Shown one piece after another: positions 43,669 to 52,351 of a stretch of DNA of 64,000 bases (positions within the stretch are counted from its first letter, which is position 1; every line of letters starts with the position of its first letter). The notes beneath the pieces are model-generated. The model made no database searches and was not told the DNA's origin. It was given only the letters and a program-made list of their open reading frames with translations. The DNA is from Treponema sp. (GTDB lineage: Bacteria; Spirochaetota; Spirochaetia; Treponematales; Treponemataceae), in assembly GCA_017940005.1 (NCBI GenBank), contig JAGAZO010000005.1, forward strand, positions 48,225-112,224, read 5' to 3'. Position numbers and translations under genes: made by a program.

Positions 43669-45408
43669 ATGGGGTACGTTTCACGCGCGCACAAATTTTT
43701 TCGCGCGTTTGAATACAGCGTGAGCGCGGCGAGCATTGCGCTTGCAGGTACAGTGATTTTTGCGTTTGCGCTGCCGCTTGGAGCGGCGTTTTTGCCACTC
43801 GTCACAAGCTTTGCGCCGCTTGCAAAAAGCGTAGAGTCGCTTTCTATGGGCGGCACGCACATGCTCCGCATCGCACTATATACGCTTTCGATTGCGCTCC
43901 TCTCAACTGTCGTGGCATGTGCTGTCGGAGTGTGTGCAGCGTTTTTTACTGCAAACCGCTTGTTCTTTGGCAGGCGATTTTTGCTTTCGCTTTCTGCAGT
44001 GCCGCTGTGCGTGCCGCCGCTCGTGATTGCGCTTGGATTTGTGAGCGTGTTTGGTGTGAACGGCATTTTTAATAAAGCAATTGCCGCGTCATTTCACGTA
44101 GAGCCGCTCACGTTCCTCTATTCGCCGCTCGGCATCATCATTGCACAAGGATTTTACAATTTTCCGCTCGTCATGCTCATTGTCTCAAATGCGTGGCAGG
44201 AGCTGGGGCGCACCGAACTGGACGCGGCACGACTTCTCGGAGCACACGAAGCGCGCATATTTTTTACAGTAACGGTGCATAAACTTTCGCCTTCGATTGC
44301 CGCGTCCTGCATACCTGTATTTCTCTATTGTTTTTTCAGCTTTATGATGGTGCTCTTGTTCGGTGCGCCCGGAAGCGCAACGCTCGAAGTGGAAATATAT
44401 CGCGCAGCAAAAGTAACACTCGACTACAAAGCTGCCGCCATGCTTGCACTCATAGAAACATGCTGCGCTATGGCGGTTGTAATTGTGTACAGCGTGTTGA
44501 AAAAATCAGCGGGCGCACAAAATGTGCAAAATGCGCCAGCCACAACGAATGCGCCTATGGTACATGAGCCAAATACGCAAACCAAACATGCTGCGCCGTT
44601 TGCATTGAGCGGCAATGAAACGCGCGTAAAAATTGCGGGCGCACGCTATCAGTCTACTGCAAGCAAATGCATGGAACTTGCAGGCGCGCTGTTTCTCGGC
44701 GCGGCTATTTTGCTCTTTTTTATATTTCCGCTTGTAGGAATTGCGGCGGGAGCGGTTTCTTCAAGCAGCATGGGCGCGCTTTCTGCAAAAGGCGCGCCGC
44801 GCGCGCCGCTCTTTTTTTCGCACGGATTTCGTACTGCGCTTCGTGGCACATGCATCGCTGCTCCGTGCACTGCAGCCCTGTGCGTGACGAGCGCAACAGT
44901 GTATGCAGTTTTTTTACGGATGAACAAGCGCCTTTCTTGCTCGCTTGCGCTTCAGATAATTCCACTTGTGCCGCTTGCCGTTTCATCTGTTGTCGTCGGC
45001 TACGGATTGACAGCTGTCGTAACGCGCGCGTCAGTTTTTTCGCTTGTACTTGCGCAAAGCTCGCTTGCATGGCCGCTTGCATTTCGCATAGTGCATGCCG
45101 CATTGCAAGCTGTGCCGCAAGAAGCAGTTGACGCGTCGCTGTTGCTTTCAACAGCACGAATCGACACAACGTTCCGCATACTGCTTCCATCTATAAAGCG
45201 CAGCATTGCGAGCGCATTTTGTTTTTGCTTTGCCGCAAGCGCAGGTGACGCGACGCTGCCGCTTGTACTTGCAGTGTCCAAGTTTGATACGCTCGCGCTG
45301 TACACGTATCGCCTCGCGTCTTCATACAGATTTGCAGAAGCGTGCGCATGCGGTATGCTTTTGTGCGTGCTGTGCATGGTGCTGCTTTGGGCAACGAGAA
45401 CAGAATGA
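43669..45408 (+). CDS. thiP: Thiamine ABC transporter permease
   Basis: A 579-residue membrane protein with two fused permease halves, about 12 hydrophobic segments. Each half has an EAA-type loop: WQELGRTELDAARLLGAHEA in the first and LQAVPQEAVDASLLLSTARI in the second. A hydrophilic linker (about residues 280-340) separates them. ATG 43669 lies eight bases after the thiB stop without a strong ribosome site, suggesting coupling. The DNA is very rich in GCGC words. Confidence 0.9.
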   Translation: MGYVSRAHKFFRAFEYSVSAASIALAGTVIFAFALPLGAAFLPLVTSFAPLAKSVESLSMGGTHMLRIALYTLSIALLSTVVACAVGVCAAFFTANRLFFGRRFLLSLSAVPLCVPPLVIALGFVSVFGVNGIFNKAIAASFHVEPLTFLYSPLGIIIAQGFYNFPLVMLIVSNAWQELGRTELDAARLLGAHEARIFFTVTVHKLSPSIAASCIPVFLYCFFSFMMVLLFGAPGSATLEVEIYRAAKVTLDYKAAAMLALIETCCAMAVVIVYSVLKKSAGAQNVQNAPATTNAPMVHEPNTQTKHAAPFALSGNETRVKIAGARYQSTASKCMELAGALFLGAAILLFFIFPLVGIAAGAVSSSSMGALSAKGAPRAPLFFSHGFRTALRGTCIAAPCTAALCVTSATVYAVFLRMNKRLSCSLALQIIPLVPLAVSSVVVGYGLTAVVTRASVFSLVLAQSSLAWPLAFRIVHAALQAVPQEAVDASLLLSTARIDTTFRILLPSIKRSIASAFCFCFAASAGDATLPLVLAVSKFDTLALYTYRLASSYRFAEACACGMLLCVLCMVLLWATRTE

Positions 45409-45432
45409 GCGCACAGCGCAATGATGTTTTGC

Positions 45433-45600
45433 ACTGCTTCAACATGCAGAAAATATGCGCAAGGGATGCGGAAGGCGCGGAGCCTGCTGCGTGCAGCGCG
45501 TGCGCAAGCTGAAGCAGGCGGAGCGGCCACCGCAACGAAGTGAGGAGGCTGGAGGCGGAAGCCGAAACCTAAAGCAGCCCGACCGCGCCGCACGCAACAC
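45433..45600. repeat. Dispersed repeat between thiP and thiQ
   Basis: Contains AGCGGCCACCGC (45522-45533), a short gap, and GAGGAGGCTGGAG (45542-45554), the same pair found inverted at 39221-39306. It fills much of the 289-base gap that separates thiP from thiQ, an operon normally tightly packed. Confidence 0.55.
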
Positions 45601-45697
45601 AAAAAGCGGCGCGGATGCGCCCAGAAAAAAATTGTGTGAATGCTTATGTTGTTGTGCACAGCGCGTTGTGTGATGTGCCGTGTCGAAAAGGAGAATT

Positions 45698-46396
45698 ATG
45701 GAACCATATTTTTGTGCAAAAAATCTTTACCGCGCGTTCGACTTGATTGCAATCGATTTTTCATGCGCAGCGCAAAAAAGCTCTATGACTGTCATCGTGG
45801 GAAAAAGCGGCAGCGGAAAATCGACGGTGCTGCGCCTCATTGCGGGGCTTGAACAATTCACCACACGGTCAGACGGGAAAGTGCCGTGCGTCATGCTTGA
45901 CGGAACCGACATAACAAACGTGCCTCCGGGAAAACGCGGCGTGGGCATGGTGTTTCAAAATCACGCGCTTTTTTCGCACATGAATGTGCTTGAAAACGTT
46001 GCATACGGATTGCGTGCGCGCGGCGTTAATAAAAAAGATGCGCGTGAAAAAGCGGCGTTTATGCTTGAGCAGCTTGGACTTGCAGGATTTGAAAAACGGT
46101 TTCCCGCAACGTTGAGCGGCGGAGAAGCGCAACGCGTGTCGCTTGCTCGCACGCTCATTGTGCAGCCGCGCCTCGTTTTATTTGACGAGCCGCTCTCCTC
46201 GCTTGACGCGCCGCTTCGAAAGCATCTTGCAGACGACATACGCAAAAGCCAAGCGCGCGAGCAGTTTACTGGCGTGTTCGTGACGCATGACATAGCAGAG
46301 GCAAAAACTGTTGCGGACACAATCATCGTTATGGAAGCAGGCAAAAAAAAGTGGCAAGGCGCGCCAATCGATTTTTGCGAAGAGATGATTAGGTGA
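45698..46396 (+). CDS. thiQ: Thiamine ABC transporter ATPase
   Basis: A 232-residue ABC ATPase. Walker A GKSGSGKST, Q-loop GMVFQNHALFSHMNVLENVA, signature LSGGEAQRVSLARTL, and Walker B LVLFDEPLSSLDAP are intact, with the switch histidine in VFVTHDIAEA. AAAGGAG precedes the ATG. It should energise ThiP. It is separated from thiP by a dispersed repeat, so read-through through that repeat is required for riboswitch control of this gene, or it has its own promoter (none is clear). Confidence 0.9.
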   Translation: MEPYFCAKNLYRAFDLIAIDFSCAAQKSSMTVIVGKSGSGKSTVLRLIAGLEQFTTRSDGKVPCVMLDGTDITNVPPGKRGVGMVFQNHALFSHMNVLENVAYGLRARGVNKKDAREKAAFMLEQLGLAGFEKRFPATLSGGEAQRVSLARTLIVQPRLVLFDEPLSSLDAPLRKHLADDIRKSQAREQFTGVFVTHDIAEAKTVADTIIVMEAGKKKWQGAPIDFCEEMIR

Positions 46397-46580
46397 TGAA
46401 GGCGGACGGTGCGCAAGCAGTTGGCGGCAGTTTTTTGAGAGATGAGGTTTGGGCAGCAGTTTTTACGCGCGGGTCAAAGCTGTCGAGAAGCGCGACAATG
46501 GTATGAAGTTGTGACAGCAGTTTTACGCGCGGAGAGATGCAGTGATTTTTTTGCGACGTTTGCTCGTACTATTATTTTTC

Positions 46581-46610
46581 TTGACATCATTGTATGCTTG
46601 TTAGTATCTT
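46581..46610 (+). promoter_or_regulatory. grpE-dnaK promoter
   Basis: Perfect TTGACA (46581-46586), 18-base spacer, TATCTT (46605-46610). No CIRCE inverted repeat is visible. The preceding gap (46397-46580) has a small direct repeat, CAGCAGTTTT(T)ACGCGCGG, at about 46453 and 46504. Confidence 0.55.
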
Positions 46611-46643
46611 ATTGTAGAACTATATATTTTACAGGTGACAACT

Positions 46644-47330
46644 ATGAGTGAATCAGAAAATGAATCGACAGAAAACGGAGAGTCCGTTTCCGAAACGACT
46701 GTTGAGCAGCATGGCGAGCATACGCAGGCAGTTGCAGAAAACGGACAAACACGCGATGGCAACGCAGAGGGAGCGAATGCGGTAAATGAGCCGCTCACGG
46801 ATGAAGATGCAACCACTGCGCTCAAAAATCATGTGGAGGCGCTTAAAAAAGAAAACGCGGAGTTGCAAGACCAAGTACTTCGCCGCGCGGCAGATTTTGA
46901 CAACTATCGCAAGCGCATGATAAAAGAAAAGCAGGACGCGTTTGATTACGCGAACGAAAACCTTTTGCGCGACTTGCTTGAAAGCCTTGACAACTTTGAC
47001 CGCACAGTAGCAGCGGCAGACCAGGCAAAAGATGCAAAGTCCATTGCAGATGGCGTAAAGATGATAAACAGCGCGCTCGTTAAAATGCTCGAAGAGAAAT
47101 ACAATCTTTCAAGCTACGGGGCGGCGGGAGATCCGTTTGATCCTGACGAACATGAGGCGATTGGAAGCATGCAGGGGGAAGTTGCCGAACCTGTTTTAAA
47201 AGAAGTATATTTAAAAGGATATAAGCTGAAAGACAGGATTATTAGACACGCAAAAGTTATGGTGATGATGCCAGATGGCTCTGCTGAAAGCGACAGAGCT
47301 GCTCAAGAAGGCAGCTCTGAAGCGCAGTAA
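46644..47330 (+). CDS. grpE: Nucleotide exchange factor GrpE
   Basis: A 228-residue DnaK partner that releases ADP. The N-terminal about 65 residues are acidic and disordered. The coiled coil (LKNHVEALKKENAELQDQVL) leads to the signature RAADFDNYRKRMIKEKQDAF, and the C-terminal beta wing has DPFDPDEHEAIGSMQGEVAE. AGGTGA precedes the ATG. dnaK follows 105 bases later. Confidence 0.94.
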   Translation: MSESENESTENGESVSETTVEQHGEHTQAVAENGQTRDGNAEGANAVNEPLTDEDATTALKNHVEALKKENAELQDQVLRRAADFDNYRKRMIKEKQDAFDYANENLLRDLLESLDNFDRTVAAADQAKDAKSIADGVKMINSALVKMLEEKYNLSSYGAAGDPFDPDEHEAIGSMQGEVAEPVLKEVYLKGYKLKDRIIRHAKVMVMMPDGSAESDRAAQEGSSEAQ

Positions 47331-47435
47331 CAGACAGTCGCTAAAAGCGGGATTCGTTTTCAGCGGCATTCAAGAGAAATTATGCAAAAGCGGCGTTGTG
47401 CCGCATTGTTGGAAAGAAACAGGAGATATACAATT

Positions 47436-49388
47436 ATGGGAAAAATTATTGGAATTGATTTAGGAACAACAAACTCATGTGTTGCCGTTATGGAAAACGG
47501 CGAGCCGGTAGTTATTCAAAACTCTGAAGGCGGACGCACAACGCCGTCAATCGTCGGGTTTACTGCAAAAGGCGACCGCATTGTAGGACTTCCTGCAAAA
47601 AATCAAATGGTCACAAATCCAAAGAACACGGTGTATTCAATCAAGCGTTTGATTGGGCACCGCTTTAGCGAGCTTAAAGGCGAGGCGACAAAGCTTCCGT
47701 ACACGGTGCTCGACAACGGCTCTGACTGCCGCGTGGAAATTGAGCAGAGTGGTCAAAAAAAGCAGTACAGCCCGCAGGAGATAAGCGCGTTCATTTTGCA
47801 AAAGATGAAAAAGACTGCCGAAGACTATCTTGGGCAGCCGGTAACGGAAGCTGTCATCACGGTGCCTGCATATTTCAACGACTCGCAGCGCCAGGCAACA
47901 AAAGACGCAGGCAAAATTGCGGGGCTTGACGTAAAGCGCATCATCAACGAGCCGACTGCCGCCTCGCTCGCGTTTGGTTTTAACAAAGACTCAAACAAAG
48001 AAAAAACGATTGCTGTCTACGACTTGGGCGGCGGCACGTTCGACATTTCAATTTTGGAGCTTGGTGACGGCGTGTTTGAAGTAAAATCAACGAACGGCAA
48101 CACGCAGCTCGGCGGCGACGACTGGGACCGTCGAGTCATCAACTGGCTTGTAGACGAGTTTAAGAAAGACACGGGCGGCATAGATTTGTCGAATGACGCA
48201 ATGGCGATGCAGCGATTGCGCGAGGCGGCAGAAAATGCAAAGATTCAGCTTTCTGCACAAACGACAGCCGACATCAATTTGCCGTTCATTACCGCCGACG
48301 CGTCTGGTCCAAAGCATTTGCAAAAGACGCTTTCGCGAGCGCAGTTTGAGGCGATGACTGCCGATTTGCTCGACGCGACAAAAGAGCCGTGCAAAAAAGC
48401 TATGGCTGACGCTGGCCTTACGGCAGACAAAATCGATGAAATTTTGCTCGTCGGCGGTTCAAGCCGTATGCCAAAAGTGCAGGACATTGTAAAAGAGATT
48501 TTTGGCAAAGAGGGAAACCGCTCTGTAAATCCTGATGAAGCTGTCGCAGTGGGTGCTGCTATTCAGGGCGGCGTTCTCGGCGGCGACGTAAAAGACGTGC
48601 TGCTCCTTGATGTAACACCGCTTTCGCTCGGCATTGAAACGATGGGCGGCGTGTTCACGCGCCTTATTCCGCGCAACACGACAATTCCTACAAAGAAGAG
48701 CCAGATTTTCTCTACGGCGGCAGATGGGCAGACTGCTGTTTCCATACACGTGCTGCAGGGCGAGCGCGAAATGGCAGAGCAAAACCGCACGCTCGGTCGG
48801 TTTGATTTAGTGGGCATTCCAGCAGCTCCGCGCGGCGTTCCGCAAATTGAAGTGACATTTGACATTGATGCGAACGGCATTGTGCACGTGTCTGCAAAAG
48901 ATTTGGGCACGGGCAAAGAGCAGCATATTCAGATTACGTCTTCAAGCGGTTTGAGCGAGTCGGAGATTGAGCGCATGGTAAAAGATGCAGAAGCGAACGC
49001 CGCCGCCGATAAAGCAAAGCGCGAAGCAGTAGACGCGCGCAACGATGCTGACAGCCTTATCTATGCGACTGAAAAAACGCTCAAAGATTTGGGCGATAAA
49101 GTGAACGATGCGGACAAACAAGCGATTACTGATGCAGTTGCCGCGCTCAAAAAATCGCTTGAGAGCGACAATGTGGAAGACATCAAGTCGAAAACTGAAG
49201 CACTCAAGCAAGCGTCGTACAAGATTGCAGAAGAAGTGTACAAACAGCAAGCGCAACAGCAGCAAGGAGCGCAGCAGAGCGCAGACGCCTCTGGTGCAAA
49301 TGCGCAAGGCGGCGCTGCTGGCACGCAGAGCGGTTTTGACAAGGGCACTGCCGACGATGCAGAATACGAAGTGCACGACGACAAATAA
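47436..49388 (+). CDS. dnaK: Chaperone protein DnaK (Hsp70)
   Basis: A 650-residue Hsp70. The ATPase domain has [37 protein letters not shown] and [20 protein letters not shown]; the substrate domain follows after [17 protein letters not shown]; the C-terminal tail is Gln/Ala/Gly-rich and ends [11 protein letters not shown], close to the EEVxDK consensus. ATG 47436 has AGGAGA upstream and is the conserved N-terminus; the 18 codons before it are not Hsp70-like. Confidence 0.97.
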   Translation: MGKIIGIDLGTTNSCVAVMENGEPVVIQNSEGGRTTPSIVGFTAKGDRIVGLPAKNQMVTNPKNTVYSIKRLIGHRFSELKGEATKLPYTVLDNGSDCRVEIEQSGQKKQYSPQEISAFILQKMKKTAEDYLGQPVTEAVITVPAYFNDSQRQATKDAGKIAGLDVKRIINEPTAASLAFGFNKDSNKEKTIAVYDLGGGTFDISILELGDGVFEVKSTNGNTQLGGDDWDRRVINWLVDEFKKDTGGIDLSNDAMAMQRLREAAENAKIQLSAQTTADINLPFITADASGPKHLQKTLSRAQFEAMTADLLDATKEPCKKAMADAGLTADKIDEILLVGGSSRMPKVQDIVKEIFGKEGNRSVNPDEAVAVGAAIQGGVLGGDVKDVLLLDVTPLSLGIETMGGVFTRLIPRNTTIPTKKSQIFSTAADGQTAVSIHVLQGEREMAEQNRTLGRFDLVGIPAAPRGVPQIEVTFDIDANGIVHVSAKDLGTGKEQHIQITSSSGLSESEIERMVKDAEANAAADKAKREAVDARNDADSLIYATEKTLKDLGDKVNDADKQAITDAVAALKKSLESDNVEDIKSKTEALKQASYKIAEEVYKQQAQQQQGAQQSADASGANAQGGAAGTQSGFDKGTADDAEYEVHDDK

Positions 49389-49396
49389 ACGCTTTC

Positions 49397-49564
49397 GGGG
49401 GCGTTGCGGGGGCAGCTGCACGGCGCGGCTGCTTTGGAGGCTCGCCAAAAACGCTTTTGCGTTTTTGCCTTGTTAATCATGCTTCTGCCCCCGCAGAAGG
49501 GGGTGTGGTGAAGAGTGCACGGCAAAGCTGTGCGCTCTGAACTCAGGGGGAAGGCTTTCCCCCT
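49397..49564. repeat. G-rich dispersed repeat, family GCGTTGCGGGG, copy 2
   Basis: Begins GGGGGCGTTGCGGGGG, has CCCCCGCAGAAGGGGGTGTG, and ends in the hairpin AGGGGGA-n-TTTCCCCCT, matching 37767-37862 with extra sequence in the middle, including AAAAACGC-TTTT-GCGTTTTT (about 49448-49467). It occupies most of the dnaK-dnaJ gap. Confidence 0.6.
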
Positions 49565-49623
49565 CAAACTGATTTTTTCTATGTGTGAATAGCCTTCGTC
49601 CATTGCGGCGAAGGTGTTTTTTA

Positions 49624-49632
49624 TGATATACT
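49624..49632 (+). promoter_or_regulatory. dnaJ extended -10 promoter
   Basis: TGATATACT (TATACT at 49627-49632), about 50 bases before the dnaJ ATG. This suggests dnaJ has its own promoter after the repeat. Confidence 0.45.
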
Positions 49633-49682
49633 TGCGTCTATATGGAGAAAGAATGCGGCATGTGCTGCTTCTTTAGATTGCT

Positions 49683-50831
49683 ATGGCAGAAAAACGTGAT
49701 TATTACGAAGTTCTCGGAGTTGACAAGAGCGCGTCGCTCGACGACATAAAAAAAGCGTATCGCAAGCTCGCGATAAAATATCATCCGGACAGAAATCCTG
49801 GCGATAAAGCCGCCGAAGAAAAATTCCGTGAGGCAACGGAAGCATATGAAATCCTTTCTGACGACCAAAAACGTCCGCTCTATGACCAGTACGGTTTTGC
49901 AGGCGTTGACACTTCTGGCGGCGGTGCGCAGTACTCGCGCGCGTTCCACGACTTTAGCGATTTGTTTGGCGGCATGGGCGGCGGCTTTTCTGACATATTT
50001 GAAAATATTTTTGGCGGCGGTTTTGGCTCTGGTTTTAATTCGTCTTCGCGCAATCCAGACGGACCTGCTGTTGGCGCGAGTTTGCGCTACGATTTGTCAA
50101 TTTCGTTCAAAGATGCTGTATTCGGTACAAAAACGGAGATACGCTTCAAACACAACGAAACATGCGAGTCGTGTCACGGCACTGGCGGCGCTGCTGGCGC
50201 GAGCAAAAAGACGTGTCCATCGTGTCAAGGTACGGGGCAAATACGGCGCAGCGCAGGCTTCTTTTCTGTGCAGCAGACATGCCCTACCTGCCATGGCAGC
50301 GGTACCACGATAGACAAGCCGTGCCCTGTGTGTCACGGAAGCGGCGTGCAGGAAAAGAGCAAGATGATGACGCTCACAATTCCTGCGGGCGTTGACAACG
50401 GCAAACGCATAGCCATTCCTCACCAAGGGGACGCAGGCACAAACGGCGGACAGGCAGGCGATTTGATTGTTGTGCTGCATGTGGAGGGCGACAATTACTT
50501 TGAGCGCTCCGAGCAGGATTTGTACTGCGCTATTCCCATTACGCTTGCGCAAGCAGCGCTCGGTGCTGAAATCACCGTTACATCGCTCGACGGCAAAAAA
50601 ATCAGCCTCAAAGTGCCTGCGGGTACAGCGAATGGCAAGCTTTTGCGCATAAAGGGAGAGGGTGTGCCGTACACGAACAGCACGCGGCGCGGCGACCTGT
50701 ACGTAAAAATCATTGTGCAAGTGCCCACTCGCCTCTCATCTCAACAAAAAGCGTTGCTTGAGCAGTATTTGCGGCTCGAAGGCGCAAGCACGTCTCCAGA
50801 ACTCATACCGCTTGCTTCTCTCTCGCGGTAG
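49683..50831 (+). CDS. dnaJ: Chaperone protein DnaJ (Hsp40)
   Basis: A 382-residue class A J-protein. The J domain has the HPD motif in [20 protein letters not shown], a Gly/Phe region follows ([20 protein letters not shown]), then four zinc repeats [24 protein letters not shown] and CPVCHGSG, and the C-terminal substrate domains. It delivers clients to DnaK. No strong ribosome site precedes the ATG. Confidence 0.96.
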   Translation: MAEKRDYYEVLGVDKSASLDDIKKAYRKLAIKYHPDRNPGDKAAEEKFREATEAYEILSDDQKRPLYDQYGFAGVDTSGGGAQYSRAFHDFSDLFGGMGGGFSDIFENIFGGGFGSGFNSSSRNPDGPAVGASLRYDLSISFKDAVFGTKTEIRFKHNETCESCHGTGGAAGASKKTCPSCQGTGQIRRSAGFFSVQQTCPTCHGSGTTIDKPCPVCHGSGVQEKSKMMTLTIPAGVDNGKRIAIPHQGDAGTNGGQAGDLIVVLHVEGDNYFERSEQDLYCAIPITLAQAALGAEITVTSLDGKKISLKVPAGTANGKLLRIKGEGVPYTNSTRRGDLYVKIIVQVPTRLSSQQKALLEQYLRLEGASTSPELIPLASLSR

Positions 50832-50901
50832 CTGACAGCAGCTATTGTACGCATTGCGGATGGTGCGGGCGCAGCGTATGTAGCGTGCACTATGTTTTGT
50901 T

Positions 50902-50933
50902 ATCTACCTAAAATGCCGATAATATGATATACT
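50902..50933 (+). promoter_or_regulatory. Conserved promoter of the first phosphatase module
   Basis: The 32-base stretch beginning ATCTACCTAAAATG and ending TGATATACT (extended -10) is repeated nearly unchanged at 55327-55358, before the second module. The leader has a ribosome site (GAGG). Confidence 0.6.
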
Positions 50934-50965
50934 CGAAAGGGAGTGTATCGCATTTTGAGGTAGCT

Positions 50966-52348
50966 ATGTATAAAACGCGCAAACAAATCTTTTCACTTGC
51001 ACTGAATAGTATCATACTGGTACTTTATATTGTTTTGGTGACTACCTTTGTTCCAAAAACGATTACCAGGCAAAACGCTTTAACAATTACTATCGTTCCT
51101 GTGATTGTATTTATTTTGCTGCTTGTGTTTTTTGATTTTATCAGACAACTATTTAAGAAAGCTGCATATAATGCTACATTTGAAAAGAGCGAGACGCAAT
51201 ATTTGGTGCAGTTTACTAATCGCGTGCGTTTTTGTTATTCACTTGACGATTTTTATAAAGCTATTGCAGATATCCTTGAAGACAAGGCAGATTGCTCTGT
51301 TTTGTTTATCGACCGCGAAAAGAATTATGTGCTGTACAATAGTCCTGACCGCATAGCATCTTCGACTGATGTACGTTTTACACTTGCACTCAATTTTCCC
51401 GCTACGCAGCAGGATGGCGTATATTTTATTGACGACTCGTTTAATATTGCCCGCAATCGAAAACATGCGCGAGGATTTTTTGTTGCAGCGGCAAAACTGC
51501 ATTTATATGTTTTTTGTCGGTACACAAAGCTATTTGACGATGCCGCATATGAACAGCTCCTCATGGAATTAAAACGCTTTCCGTCTCGCGTGAGCATGCT
51601 CACTGATTTTGCTGAGATTGCGGATCTCATAAAGGAATGGAATCAGCTTGCAGATGCACAGCGTTCATTTCTTCCCGAACAGCTGATACCTGCAAAAAAA
51701 TTGAAGCTGGCCGCATACTATAAACCGCTCGTAAATGTTTCTGGTGATTATTATTCTGTTTTTCACATCAATGAACACAAAACGCTTTTGCTCATGGGAG
51801 ATGTGTCTGGCAAAGGATTGTCAGCAGCGCTTATCATGGGGCTTGTTGTGAATACAGTAAAAATTGTCAAAAATAAAGAAGACCTTGTGTCGATGATCCA
51901 CGCAATTGACAATGCCATAAAATCGATGGAACTGCAAGATAAATATACTGCGCTGTTTCTCGGTATCGTTGATACGCAAGAGATGATACTGCGGTATATT
52001 AATGCGTCTATGCCTGAACCGATTATTTTGTCGCGCATTGGACATGTAAAGCAGCTTGCATCGAATGTGAGCGTTATAGGCATTATCGATGTGAATGATA
52101 TACAAGTTGCAGAACAAAAGCTGTATAATGGCGACACCATCCTTTTGACAACAGACGGTGTATCTGAAGCGAAGAATGAAGAAGGTGTAGAATTGGGCGA
52201 AACGGATTTATTTAAGCAAACATTGCGATTGGATGCAGAAAAACAGCCGCAGCAATTTATCGACGATATTGTTCATCTTATTTCTGAATATACGAATGAT
52301 ACTAAAGCCCATGATGATGTCACGATAATGGCGGCAAAGGTAGGGTAG
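50966..52348 (+). CDS. SpoIIE/PP2C-type serine phosphatase, membrane-bound (module 1, active type)
   Basis: A 460-residue protein. Two membrane helices (about 11-29 and 38-58) are followed by a GAF-like sensor region (about 85-205) and a C-terminal SpoIIE-type phosphatase (about 245-460). All metal-binding aspartates are present: D261 in VSGDYYSV, D279 in MGDVSGKG, D397 in TTDGVSEA, and D450/D451 in AHDDVTIM. It would dephosphorylate a serine on an anti-sigma antagonist. Start 50966 has GAGG upstream and is the position conserved in the second copy. The next gene begins three bases after its stop. Confidence 0.88.
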   Translation: MYKTRKQIFSLALNSIILVLYIVLVTTFVPKTITRQNALTITIVPVIVFILLLVFFDFIRQLFKKAAYNATFEKSETQYLVQFTNRVRFCYSLDDFYKAIADILEDKADCSVLFIDREKNYVLYNSPDRIASSTDVRFTLALNFPATQQDGVYFIDDSFNIARNRKHARGFFVAAAKLHLYVFCRYTKLFDDAAYEQLLMELKRFPSRVSMLTDFAEIADLIKEWNQLADAQRSFLPEQLIPAKKLKLAAYYKPLVNVSGDYYSVFHINEHKTLLLMGDVSGKGLSAALIMGLVVNTVKIVKNKEDLVSMIHAIDNAIKSMELQDKYTALFLGIVDTQEMILRYINASMPEPIILSRIGHVKQLASNVSVIGIIDVNDIQVAEQKLYNGDTILLTTDGVSEAKNEEGVELGETDLFKQTLRLDAEKQPQQFIDDIVHLISEYTNDTKAHDDVTIMAAKVG

Positions 52349-52351
52349 CAT

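Noticed and set aside
47843..49603. Long minus-strand ORFs under dnaK and its downstream region
   Set aside because: They are shadows of a highly biased coding strand, with no conserved motif or ribosome site.
49642..49749. Short upstream ORF before dnaJ
   Set aside because: It starts nine bases after TATACT but overlaps dnaJ out of frame and has no recognisable product; too weak to call.
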